DNA from: CAZSHX01 sp964606895
Lineage (GTDB): Bacteria; Bacteroidota; Ignavibacteria; Kapaibacteriales; UBA2268
Direction of reading: 5' to 3'
Assembly (NCBI GenBank): GCA_964606895.1
Contig: CAZSHX010000001.1
Location: 73,507-137,506 of the forward strand
Length of the DNA stretch: 64,000 nucleotides
Part shown: one piece after another, positions 8,152 through 16,622 of the stretch
Layout of the letters: each line of letters starts with the position of its first letter
Position numbering within the stretch: position 1 is the first letter of the stretch
Made by a program: the position numbers and the translations under genes
The notes under the pieces: generated by a model
Seen by the model: the letters and a program-made list of their open reading frames with translations, nothing else
Database searches by the model: none
Told to the model about the DNA's origin: nothing

Positions 8152-9921
8152 TTATTTTAAAATATTTATTTCAATTCTTCTGTTTGCGGCTCTACCTTTT
8201 TCGGTAGCGTTGTTTTGCACCGGGACAAGAGAACCCTTTCCCTGAGCTAAAATTCGTTTACGATTAATTCCACGTTTCATCAAATAAATTTCTATCACTT
8301 TGGTCATATTATTTGACCTTTTTTGCAGTTCTTGTGTTGTACCTGTATTATCAGTATGGGCAATAATAGAGATTCGGGATTTTGGATTTTTATTCAAATA
8401 ATCAATTGCTGAATTAAGGAAATTATTCATTCCTTTCGTTTCTAAGATAGTTTTTTCATTCTTGTACAAGAAGGTTCTAAGGCTATTTGGTTTTATAATC
8501 TCAGTTTGAATAACGTTTTCAAGTTTTTTAGTAGGTATGGAATCAAATTTTAAGGAAAAATTTGCATTGTTCACCGCAAAATTAGAGACGGTATCCTGTA
8601 AATCAACAGAGATAGATTTATTATCGGGTTTTGCTTTTAGTTCATCCAAATCGTCAGTATTCAAAGCTATCAAATATTTTCCATAGGGAAGATTATCCCT
8701 TTTATAATTCAGACCTTTATCAAGAGCTAATGTCTCGTAGATACTGCTGTCGCTGTTTGTTAGATTGACACCTAATCCTTGAATGAGAGAAATATCAATT
8801 GTTGAATCAATTTTTATCTGACCACGTATCGAACCAATTTTGATTTCGTTTTTGCTTTTTTTATCGGAAACAATATCACCGGTTTTAGCTGTAGAACCGG
8901 GTTTATTATTGTAGGATAAAGTTTGATGGCAACCCGAAGAGCATGTTCCTCCTGTAGCCGTTTGTTTAAAGTTTATTGGAAGTTCCCACTTCCCGTATCT
9001 TGTCGTATTATTAATCAAATAAGGATTTTCAGTTCCATGTACATCGTGGCACAAATTACAATTTCTGGATTTATCGCGGTTTACATGCACAAAATGAAGA
9101 TTTTGATTGTCATTTCTGAATCCGGTTGATTGGGGTTTGTCCTTGGAAAGTATATCATTGGAATGACAAGTGAAACAAAGCGTTCCGGTTTTTCCCTTTT
9201 CATAGACATAAGATTCAATATTGAATTCAGTAATTAACAGAGCTTTATTTTTTGAGGCATGAGGAAGATGACAACCTGAACATCCTTGTGCTACCGGTGC
9301 GTGAACAGTTTTTGAAGTTATTTTCAGATTGATATCTTCGATTGTTGAATTGGTTCCTTTGATAGTTTTATTATGACAACTTAGACATAATTTATCTTCA
9401 TCGTTACGGAGAAGCTTTGCAAATTTAGAATTATGAGGTTCATGACAAGTACTGCATTCATTTTTCAAGACCGGTCCATGCACTATCATATCTTTTCCGG
9501 CAACATCATGACAATTCAGACAAAGTGATTTTCCCTTTTCAGTTTTAAGCAGATTCCGGCTATCGGAACTATGAGGGTCATGACAGCTTAGACATTCACC
9601 TTCCTTAGCAGGTGCGTGCTTTGATTTATCTCCTTTGTTTATGTCATGGCAGGTGGTGCATAAATCAGGAAGCTTTGAAACCAAATCGAACTCTCTGCCT
9701 GCATCGTTCGGGTGATTACCTTTTTTATGTTCATGGCAGGATGAACAGTCTTCTTTGACAGGTGAATGCTTGAACCAGCCCCGCATAACCATTTCATGGC
9801 AACCGGATTCAACGCAGGTATTCACATTTTTCTTTTCCTGAGTCCGAACGACAAATAAGCTCGCAATCAAAAAGACGGCAAGAATCAAAACAACCCATAT
9901 TTTTCTTTTAAAAGTAACCAA
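8152..9921 (-). CDS. Inner-membrane-anchored multiheme c-type cytochrome fused to an OmpA-like peptidoglycan-binding domain
   Basis: Counting from the TTG at 9921 (589 residues), there is a membrane segment at about 8-25, a haem region at about 35-330, a linker, and an OmpA-like domain at about 480-589 (IIAHTDNTG, GKGSLVPVQNNATEKGRAANRRIEI). Nine canonical CXXCH motifs are seen (for example CSSCH, CTTCH, CLSCH, CNLCH) plus one CX4CH (CVESGCH) and one CX3CH (CSSGCH). The frame is also open to a TTG at 10002, but that would overlap the barrel gene by 95 bases, against 14 from 9921. At the OmpA-domain position where the conserved diaminopimelate-binding arginine is expected, a methionine appears to sit. 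Role: inferred periplasmic electron wire held between inner membrane and cell wall. Last gene of the cluster. Confidence 0.85.
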   Translation of the reverse strand: MVTFKRKIWVVLILAVFLIASLFVVRTQEKKNVNTCVESGCHEMVMRGWFKHSPVKEDCSSCHEHKKGNHPNDAGREFDLVSKLPDLCTTCHDINKGDKSKHAPAKEGECLSCHDPHSSDSRNLLKTEKGKSLCLNCHDVAGKDMIVHGPVLKNECSTCHEPHNSKFAKLLRNDEDKLCLSCHNKTIKGTNSTIEDINLKITSKTVHAPVAQGCSGCHLPHASKNKALLITEFNIESYVYEKGKTGTLCFTCHSNDILSKDKPQSTGFRNDNQNLHFVHVNRDKSRNCNLCHDVHGTENPYLINNTTRYGKWELPINFKQTATGGTCSSGCHQTLSYNNKPGSTAKTGDIVSDKKSKNEIKIGSIRGQIKIDSTIDISLIQGLGVNLTNSDSSIYETLALDKGLNYKRDNLPYGKYLIALNTDDLDELKAKPDNKSISVDLQDTVSNFAVNNANFSLKFDSIPTKKLENVIQTEIIKPNSLRTFLYKNEKTILETKGMNNFLNSAIDYLNKNPKSRISIIAHTDNTGTTQELQKRSNNMTKVIEIYLMKRGINRKRILAQGKGSLVPVQNNATEKGRAANRRIEINILK

Positions 9922-11908
9922 AAGCTCTTTCCAGTCTAAGATATAATCCGTAATAATTGGTAGATGAAGATTCACTTTTTCTGTAATAATAATTAACCCC
10001 AAATGAAAATAGAGTTTCTAAATATTTCATCTGCAATTGAGCATTAATATTATAATAATTTAATTTTATGTTCATGATTTTAGCATAGCTATAATTCATT
10101 TGTAGATTTGAATAAATCCAACTTGTCAAATTATATAAAACAGATAAATTAATATTCGTACTGAAATTATGGTCTCCCGTCAATGTATATTTTTGATCAG
10201 ATAGATTTGCTTGTAAATTGGTTGATAAATCATTCAGTAAATTATCATAATATGAAGCATGAAAATCAATATTGCTATTCGGAGAAATGTTTGAATTTAC
10301 AACAGTGTAACTACCGTTTGAATTAAATTTGCCAATATTTAGGCTGAAACCTACTGATTTCACATGATCAATTTTTAATAAATTTAAATCAGCTTGCTCA
10401 ATGTTTTTATAATTATTCTCAGATATTTTAAAGTATGTAGATAGTATTCCATTAAACAATGACAAGGAAAAATTTAATGATTGATAAATATTGTCAGAGT
10501 TATTAATCATTGTAACATTAGTAGTATAGTCAATGTAAACTTTCGAATTGTTCAGTATCCTGCCTGTCGGAATTCTTGCTATCTGATAATAAGTATTTAC
10601 AAGTATAAGCAAATAGTCTATGTCCCGTTGATAAATAAGTGTTCCGGTTTCATCCCTTATTACAATCGAATTCTCCTGAACATTAGGATACTTAAGAAAA
10701 GTCAAATTGCCGTCTTCAATGGAGTACTCTTCATTTTTTACAATAATACTCTTACTGGAATTATCTCTTTTGATTATTTGTTCTCTGATGTCATAAACGA
10801 TTCCGAAACGACCAGTTGGAATTCTCTTCGTATAGCTAAAAATACCCCCAAATTGATCAAATTTTTCATTATAGATTTTTATACCTTTATTTGAAACAAC
10901 CGAATTTTGACTCTGATAATAAATTATTGAATTCAAATTTGAATATAATTGATGTTCCAACTGAATTTTTGGAGTATTATTTACATTATCAAGACTATCG
11001 AATGAATTTTTAAGATAATTATAGATACCTGAAAGTTTGAAGCGATAAGGAAGCAAAATGTTCAAATTAAGTATTTCATTTAGCCTTTTATTATTAAAGT
11101 TTCCTAAAGTATTGGTATAAGAAGTATTTGAATTAAGTTGAACATTACCTTTCAACATATTAAGGTTGTCAGACAAAGCAATATCAAACACATTATTTTG
11201 TAATTCTGATTTTGAATAATACTGAGTTCGAATTTTTTGATAGGATACATTTAAGTTATTATTCATGAATTCGCCTATATCTCTTCGTGTTGAGCCACTA
11301 AACTGCTCAACATTTGAAATATAATTTGTCAGAGAAAACAAATCTTGTTGATTGGTAGAATTCTTTGAATATATAGCTGATACAGGTAATATATCATTTG
11401 GGAAATTTGAAGAAATACCATAACCCTGGGAAATTGATTTAATTTTATTACCAAATTCCATTGTTATAGTACTATTGCTTATATTTCCAAATATATTCAA
11501 TTTTATTGGCAACACATTCAGCAAATCCATTTGACCAGTAATACTATTTGTATTTATATTTTCACTTATTTCAGGCATTCCTACCAATTTATTTGGATTG
11601 ATTGAAGGAGAATACTCACCATCAATATCCAATGAAAGAATATCCGGTCTAAATAAAAATGCAGAAGTTGAAAGCTTGAAATTGCTTCTGAATAAAAATT
11701 GGTTTGCAGATTCATCATCAGAAGAAAATTGTCTATTCCGATATGATCCTTCTAAAGCCACAATACCTTTATAATACTTGATAAAAAAAGGATCAAAAGA
11801 AATATACTCCAATTGACTTTTGCAAGAATAAGTTTGCATTACAAACATTAAAATTGTAAGCCCGTAAACAGATATCCATTTATAATTATTTTCTTTAAAA
11901 TTGACCAT
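9908..11908 (-). CDS. Large outer-membrane beta-barrel protein of the cytochrome cluster
   Basis: The 666-residue protein has an N-terminal signal (about 1-32) and then long alternating polar/hydrophobic strands rich in Asn, Ser and Tyr, with a C-terminal aromatic residue (AFGYF), typical of an outer-membrane barrel. I do not recognise a named family. It starts two bases after a pentahaem lipoprotein and is followed by the cytochrome-OmpA gene, so it is placed where porin-cytochrome conduits keep their barrel. The inferred role is to sheath a cytochrome through the outer membrane. A cysteine at the signal end (TYSC) lacks a proper lipobox, so I take it as a normal signal peptide. Confidence 0.65.
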   Translation of the reverse strand: MVNFKENNYKWISVYGLTILMFVMQTYSCKSQLEYISFDPFFIKYYKGIVALEGSYRNRQFSSDDESANQFLFRSNFKLSTSAFLFRPDILSLDIDGEYSPSINPNKLVGMPEISENINTNSITGQMDLLNVLPIKLNIFGNISNSTITMEFGNKIKSISQGYGISSNFPNDILPVSAIYSKNSTNQQDLFSLTNYISNVEQFSGSTRRDIGEFMNNNLNVSYQKIRTQYYSKSELQNNVFDIALSDNLNMLKGNVQLNSNTSYTNTLGNFNNKRLNEILNLNILLPYRFKLSGIYNYLKNSFDSLDNVNNTPKIQLEHQLYSNLNSIIYYQSQNSVVSNKGIKIYNEKFDQFGGIFSYTKRIPTGRFGIVYDIREQIIKRDNSSKSIIVKNEEYSIEDGNLTFLKYPNVQENSIVIRDETGTLIYQRDIDYLLILVNTYYQIARIPTGRILNNSKVYIDYTTNVTMINNSDNIYQSLNFSLSLFNGILSTYFKISENNYKNIEQADLNLLKIDHVKSVGFSLNIGKFNSNGSYTVVNSNISPNSNIDFHASYYDNLLNDLSTNLQANLSDQKYTLTGDHNFSTNINLSVLYNLTSWIYSNLQMNYSYAKIMNIKLNYYNINAQLQMKYLETLFSFGVNYYYRKSESSSTNYYGLYLRLERAFGYF

Positions 11909-11910
11909 AA

Positions 11911-12495
11911 TTATTTCATGAATGTCCTTTCGTTCCCGCCATGTGGATTATGACATTCCCAGCATTTTGTATCTTCAATTGTGGAATGAATATCGTTCTT
12001 CATGACAGATTCTTTCTCATGGCAAAAATAACACAAAGCTTGACCATCCTGCTTGAGAAAGCTTTTAAACCGTGACTTGTGCGGGTCATGACAAATCGTA
12101 CAGGCACCAACACTCAAGGGTCCATGCAAAAATTTATTCTTTTTGGAAAAGTCTTCATGACAATTATTACAGAGTTTCGGGAGCATCTCATTCAATTTGA
12201 AACTATTACCTACATCATGACAATTATTGCAACTTCCTTCTTCTGCTGGTGGATGAGTCTTTTCGACTAATAGTTCCTTCTTAATATCATTCTCATTTAT
12301 TATTTTATTGGTAATATTCGTTGAATCAGCTACAATTTTTGTTGTATCCGGAGGCGGAACATCATCAAAAAAAATTGTCAGAACCTGATAATTTTTTTGG
12401 GGAGAACAAGCTATTAGAAATATCAAAATAGATATTATACTTAGCAAATTAAAATACTTAACTAAAAATGATGACCTATTTGGTTTATATCTCAT
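11911..12495 (-). CDS. Pentahaem c-type cytochrome lipoprotein (doubled CXXCH type)
   Basis: The 194-residue protein has a lipoprotein signal ending LIFLIAC at about residue 30, then VLTIFFDDVPPP, a motif typical of doubled-CXXCH lipoproteins, and five CXXCH motifs: CNNCH, CNNCH, CTICH, CYFCH and CWECH. Lipidation would hold it at the outer membrane. Its ATG overlaps the stop of the NHL lipoprotein gene by four bases and the barrel gene follows after two bases, so these genes are tightly co-translated. It is a good candidate for the haem insert or periplasmic partner of the barrel. That assignment is an inference from order and architecture. Confidence 0.88.
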   Translation of the reverse strand: MRYKPNRSSFLVKYFNLLSIISILIFLIACSPQKNYQVLTIFFDDVPPPDTTKIVADSTNITNKIINENDIKKELLVEKTHPPAEEGSCNNCHDVGNSFKLNEMLPKLCNNCHEDFSKKNKFLHGPLSVGACTICHDPHKSRFKSFLKQDGQALCYFCHEKESVMKNDIHSTIEDTKCWECHNPHGGNERTFMK

Positions 12496-13568
12496 CTCAA
12501 CTCTATGAAGCCATAAACGTTGACCTTATCATTCCCAAATTGATTCGTAACATATATAAGATATTTTAATCTGTATTTGCTGTCAACATATTCTTTAAAA
12601 AAATCTATATTATCATAATCAATAGCAATTCGTATTGGCATATCCAAAAACCCGGTTCCTATTTTTTCACCGCCAAAATCCATAAGTGCTTCTGCAGAAC
12701 CATTGAAAATTTGTACATTATTGAATTGAGCATCAATAGCATATAATATATCGCTTCTGTCAACGGCTATTCCCTTTGGTCTTGAAAACTGCCCGGGATA
12801 CTCTCCATAAGTCCCAACAGTACTTAAAAATTTTCCGTCTAAGTCGAACACTTTAATATGAAACTCACCAAAATCGGTAATATATAATTTATCATTTTGT
12901 ATAGTAATATGAATTGGTTGGTGAAGAAAAGCTGTATCCTTTTCGGAAACATTTGGAAATGAGTTTATTAATTTGAAATCATCTTTTGAAAATACAAATA
13001 TCTTGTTTTTTTTCATATCAGAAACGTAAATTTTGTCTTTATATGAACACACATCAGTTGGTTTTTCGAATGTCTTTATACCAAAACAATTCTTATAATT
13101 CATATCATAATCAAACACAACAATTTCTCCGCGTCCAAGATCTAAAACATATAAATTGCCGCTGGTATCAGCAAAACAATTTAAGGGCGTTTTGAGATTG
13201 CCAAGACCGGTAGGATTTATTGAAGTAAAAGTTCTTTTCTGAAAATCTATGATGGCTATTTCTCCAACCTTGTAATCAACAACAAAAAGCTTATTCTTAA
13301 TTGCACAAATACCATGTGGTTTGTGAATTGAAGAAATTTTACTGCTACCGGAAAGAAACTTTTTTAATCCTGATGGTTCTACTGAAATATCATCAGAACT
13401 ATTAATGGCTGTCAGAAACTGAATCCTTGCCGTATCAGGAGGAGATGGAAATAGGATAACTTCCCTTTTAACATTATCTGTTTTTTTAGTTGATGAACAC
13501 GAAACAGCGAATAGTGCTATTGATACTAAGAATAATATTCTGAATGATTTTATGATGAATTTTGACAT
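12492..13568 (-). CDS. NHL-repeat beta-propeller lipoprotein
   Basis: The start is taken at the ATG at 13568, which gives a clean lipoprotein signal (MSKFIIKSFRILFLV... AVSC, about 358 residues); an upstream ATG at 13628 would put 20 residues before it. After the lipobox comes FPSPPDTARIQFL, a lead-in found in NHL-repeat proteins beside multihaem cytochromes. NHL blades follow, with motifs such as YVLDLGRGEIVVFD, YVSDMKKNKIFVFS and YAIDAQFNNVQIFN. Such propellers are rigid scaffolds; with cytochrome and barrel genes next door it probably helps assemble or cap the outer-membrane electron conduit. It overlaps the next gene by four bases and begins the second transcription unit of the cluster. 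Confidence 0.83.
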   Translation of the reverse strand: MSKFIIKSFRILFLVSIALFAVSCSSTKKTDNVKREVILFPSPPDTARIQFLTAINSSDDISVEPSGLKKFLSGSSKISSIHKPHGICAIKNKLFVVDYKVGEIAIIDFQKRTFTSINPTGLGNLKTPLNCFADTSGNLYVLDLGRGEIVVFDYDMNYKNCFGIKTFEKPTDVCSYKDKIYVSDMKKNKIFVFSKDDFKLINSFPNVSEKDTAFLHQPIHITIQNDKLYITDFGEFHIKVFDLDGKFLSTVGTYGEYPGQFSRPKGIAVDRSDILYAIDAQFNNVQIFNGSAEALMDFGGEKIGTGFLDMPIRIAIDYDNIDFFKEYVDSKYRLKYLIYVTNQFGNDKVNVYGFIELR

Positions 13569-13726
13569 AGTTATTTTGGTTAAATATAAAATAAACAATA
13601 TAATAAAAATTAAAATTTTGTGAAACAAAAATATTTTTTAATATTATCTGGATTATTTATATTTATATAAACATTCCTTGAAACATACAAAAATATGAAA
13701 AGAAGATTTGGATAATTATCTAAATT

Positions 13727-13757
13727 AAAAAAGGGGAGAAAATTCCCCCCCCCTTTA
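13727..13757 (-). terminator. Rho-independent terminator after the tetrahaem cytochrome gene
   Basis: Read on the minus strand, a run of A and G (AAAGGGG) pairs with CCCCTTT across a loop containing AATTTT, and is followed by a T-run. It lies 20 bases past the stop of the tetrahaem cytochrome gene. Confidence 0.65.
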
Positions 13758-13777
13758 TTAAAAAACAGATCTCTTGC

Positions 13778-14458
13778 TTATTTGTTATGGCAAGTTAAGC
13801 ATAATGCTGAACCTGTGTTATTAAGATTAAGAAGATTAGGTGTATTCTGAACTATACCATTAACTGTTTCTGTTTTTCCATGAGGAGCATGGCATGTGGA
13901 ACATTCAACATTGTAAGCAAAACCATCAGCCTGTTTGGATAATCTCAAAACACCACCAACCATACCGGTTCCAGATGTTGCTTTTAATGATGTTCCGGTA
14001 TAAGGTTTTGCTGGGTCAGTGTTAGCTGGTTTGTATTCAACACTGATTGGGTGGTCGTTTGACAAATCATTTGTCAAATTTGATTTAGGATGAAATGCAC
14101 CCATCGTGTTAGCTGGTGTTCCGCCATTACCACTGAATGCATCTAAAGCTACAGTGCCGTCATGACAGCTTAAACATCTTTTTGATTTTTCAGCAACAGT
14201 CCCTGTAGTATATGTTTTTGCCATTTCATCATATTTAGTAGAAAACGATGCAGTTGTTGGTGCATGGTTCCATAATCTAACAGTGGCTCCATAATGACCG
14301 TGAGGTGCATGGCATGGCAAACAAACTTGATTGCTTGTGTTCCATCCTTCACCCATAAAATTGTGTTTTGTAGTTTGAATACCTGTTTGTGCTACGACGA
14401 TAGCACTTGCACTTAAAGACATGAGTGCGACGAGAATAAGAATACTTAAACGTTTCAT
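13778..14458 (-). CDS. Periplasmic tetrahaem c-type cytochrome
   Basis: The 226-residue protein has a type I signal (about 1-23, ending VVAQ) and four CXXCH motifs: CLPCH, CLSCH, CSTCH and CLTCH. The segments TTKHN, CLSCHDGTVAL and LSNDHPIS also occur in the N-terminal part of the larger cytochrome at 14919-16622, so it is a short paralogue of that part. It has its own strong ribosome-binding site (GGAGGG) and a terminator, and 460 bases separate it from the previous gene, so it is probably transcribed alone and may be a soluble electron shuttle. A small inverted repeat sits in its leader (14492-14507). Confidence 0.9.
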   Translation of the reverse strand: MKRLSILILVALMSLSASAIVVAQTGIQTTKHNFMGEGWNTSNQVCLPCHAPHGHYGATVRLWNHAPTTASFSTKYDEMAKTYTTGTVAEKSKRCLSCHDGTVALDAFSGNGGTPANTMGAFHPKSNLTNDLSNDHPISVEYKPANTDPAKPYTGTSLKATSGTGMVGGVLRLSKQADGFAYNVECSTCHAPHGKTETVNGIVQNTPNLLNLNNTGSALCLTCHNK

Positions 14459-14918
14459 AGTAAAAAACCCTCCGAAAAAAATAAAAAAATTGCGTTAACC
14501 TAAACGCGTTATATAAAAAATAGAATTTTCAAAAAACAACATTTCACTTATACAAAATTTTCAAATAACATGGTTATTATAATCTTATTAAGATTTGTAA
14601 AACATTATTATAATTACATCAACCACAAATTCAACTTAAGAAAAATATTATTTCCCGCCAAGCACACTGCGATTACAAAACATAATATAGCTACCTATTT
14701 AGCTAAAGAAAAGATAATGATGGTCGAAAAGAGAAGGTTATTATCAGGTATTGAGGAGTTGTCGTCCATTGCACAATGTGAAAACTAGACAGAATCAACA
14801 TCTCACATTGCGATATATTATACACTTAATCAATATTTCACAGATTTGTTGCTACAACAATTGGAATACACAAATAGCAAAACTATTGTGAAAACGAAAA
14901 ATACTTGACTCGTATTAT
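14459..14918. other. Intergenic region with leader of the tetrahaem cytochrome gene
   Basis: These 460 bases hold the GGAGGG ribosome-binding site of the tetrahaem gene and an inverted repeat GCGTT-N6-AACGC style element (14492-14507) about 35 bases before its start codon. A 72-codon open frame on the plus strand (14570-14788) has no ribosome-binding site or recognisable content and is not called. Confidence 0.5.
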
Positions 14919-16622
14919 TTAGTAAGATTTTCTATTATGACTGTAATTATGACACTTCAAAGTGCAATAGCCTTTTCTGGTGCCTGTTTGAGCCCATTCA
15001 ACAGTACCGTTGTAGGGTGTCACAACATTTGTGTTGAAGTTAATCAGATGAGCATTGTTTAAAGTTGTTCCCTGCTTTTGGCTGACTCCATGCGGGTCAT
15101 GACAAACGTTGCAAGGTGTTTTTTTGCTCGAAATATGTTCGGAATGATATTTGAACGATTGATTCCCAAGTATCGAAGTACTGCTATGGCATTTAAAACA
15201 AAGGGCATAAGCAGAAGTGGAGTATGTTGTATTGTCAGCTGTTTCATATCTTTGCTGTAATATTCCGGGCCACTGAGAGCCATGAGGTCCCTTTGGATTG
15301 ACTGATGCTGTTGTATCCGAAGAATGGCAATCAGTACAGTACATTCTGCTCGTAACGGTCCACGGGCTAATCAGACTTGGAACACTATTACTTTTCCCAA
15401 CGGCTTCAATAGGATGAAAAGATATAGCGTTAGCATTAAATTCAAGAGCAACATTATTCTGTGTGATTTTTCTCGGTGTAGCACTTGTAGGTTTCCAATT
15501 GCTTGTGGTATGGCATCTGTAGCAAATCTGATATTCGTATTGAGCAGGATTGACCAAGTTCCCATCAGTATCAACCCCACGAACTCCTTTGAGTTTTCCG
15601 CTAACGAAAGGAGCCGATGCAGTAGTGTTGTCGCTCTGATGAGGATTATGACAATCTGCACATTCGTCATGCTTTTGCACAGGCAGAATATCTTCATTAG
15701 GTTTATGAGTTACAGTGCCCTGATAATCGGCTATTCTATGTTTGTAGTTTTTGTTGAACTGAGTCTGGATGTTTTTTGATGCCGAAGCAACTGAACCATT
15801 ATGACAATTCAAGCAATTATTCTCTTCAATTGAAAAATTTAATAATCTATCAGGTCCTCCGGCATTATGCGGAGTATGGCAGTTTTCACATCCATTTTTA
15901 GCAACTGTGGTATATGGAGTGTGCGTCCACGGGGTTGTCCCTATGCTGTTCCATGTGGCGGTTGAAGTGCTGTGTCGGGATGTTGCCCAATTGGTAATTT
16001 TATGACAGCTATTGCAAAGTACAGATGATTCAGAAGTTGCCACAAGGAATTTATTTGTCAAATTCGTGTGCGGATCATGACATGCAGTACATTGCAATTT
16101 TTCGTTAATATCTAACTTTACCGGAGGTGTAATCTGAGAAGGTATTTTTAATTCAGGGTTAAGACCAGCCAATGCAACGTCGTATATAAATGAAATGGGG
16201 TGGTCATTTGATAAATTCTGACCAAGATTTGTTTTGCCGGATGGCATCAATGAGTTTACACCAAAACTTATTGTCGAGCTTCTGCTGACCACAGAACCCA
16301 AAGCAACGGAACCATCGTGGCAGGAAAGACATTTAATTGATGAACCGTCAGGTCTGTTGATGTTTGCCCTAAGAGTGGAACTTGAATATAATGTATAAGA
16401 TGCTAAATTTGGATCGGTTCTATTCCAAAGACTTTTCTTTTGTGCACTGGAATGAGGTGTATGACAAAAGATGCAAATCTCAGTTTCGATTGAAGCTTTA
16501 ACCGTATTTGAACTCTGACTGGAAAGGTTGTGTTTGGTTGTAGATATACTTTGAGAAAAAATATCCGAAAAAATTACGACCAATACTATAAACAACAATA
16601 CAACAGAAAAAACTGATTTCAT
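14919..16622 (-). CDS. Secreted multihaem c-type cytochrome with about 12 haem sites
   Basis: The 567-residue protein has a signal peptide (about 1-24, ending IFSQ) and eleven CXXCH motifs (CIFCH, CLSCH, CTACH, CNSCH, CENCH, CLNCH, CADCH, CYRCH, CTDCH, CFKCH, CNVCH) plus a final CX3CH (CTLKCH). Many are followed by DPH, TPH or NPH, the doubled-CXXCH pattern that brings haems close together. No lipobox or sorting domain is seen. Its ATG overlaps the stop of the NHL gene by four bases. The most likely place is periplasmic or outside the cell, as the outer part of an electron conduit. The exact electron acceptor cannot be told. Confidence 0.92.
   Translation of the reverse strand: MKSVFSVVLLFIVLVVIFSDIFSQSISTTKHNLSSQSSNTVKASIETEICIFCHTPHSSAQKKSLWNRTDPNLASYTLYSSSTLRANINRPDGSSIKCLSCHDGSVALGSVVSRSSTISFGVNSLMPSGKTNLGQNLSNDHPISFIYDVALAGLNPELKIPSQITPPVKLDINEKLQCTACHDPHTNLTNKFLVATSESSVLCNSCHKITNWATSRHSTSTATWNSIGTTPWTHTPYTTVAKNGCENCHTPHNAGGPDRLLNFSIEENNCLNCHNGSVASASKNIQTQFNKNYKHRIADYQGTVTHKPNEDILPVQKHDECADCHNPHQSDNTTASAPFVSGKLKGVRGVDTDGNLVNPAQYEYQICYRCHTTSNWKPTSATPRKITQNNVALEFNANAISFHPIEAVGKSNSVPSLISPWTVTSRMYCTDCHSSDTTASVNPKGPHGSQWPGILQQRYETADNTTYSTSAYALCFKCHSSTSILGNQSFKYHSEHISSKKTPCNVCHDPHGVSQKQGTTLNNAHLINFNTNVVTPYNGTVEWAQTGTRKGYCTLKCHNYSHNRKSY

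Noticed and set aside
14570..14788. 72-codon open frame on the plus strand between cytochrome genes
   Set aside because: No ribosome-binding site, no signal or domain, and it lies in AT-rich leader DNA.
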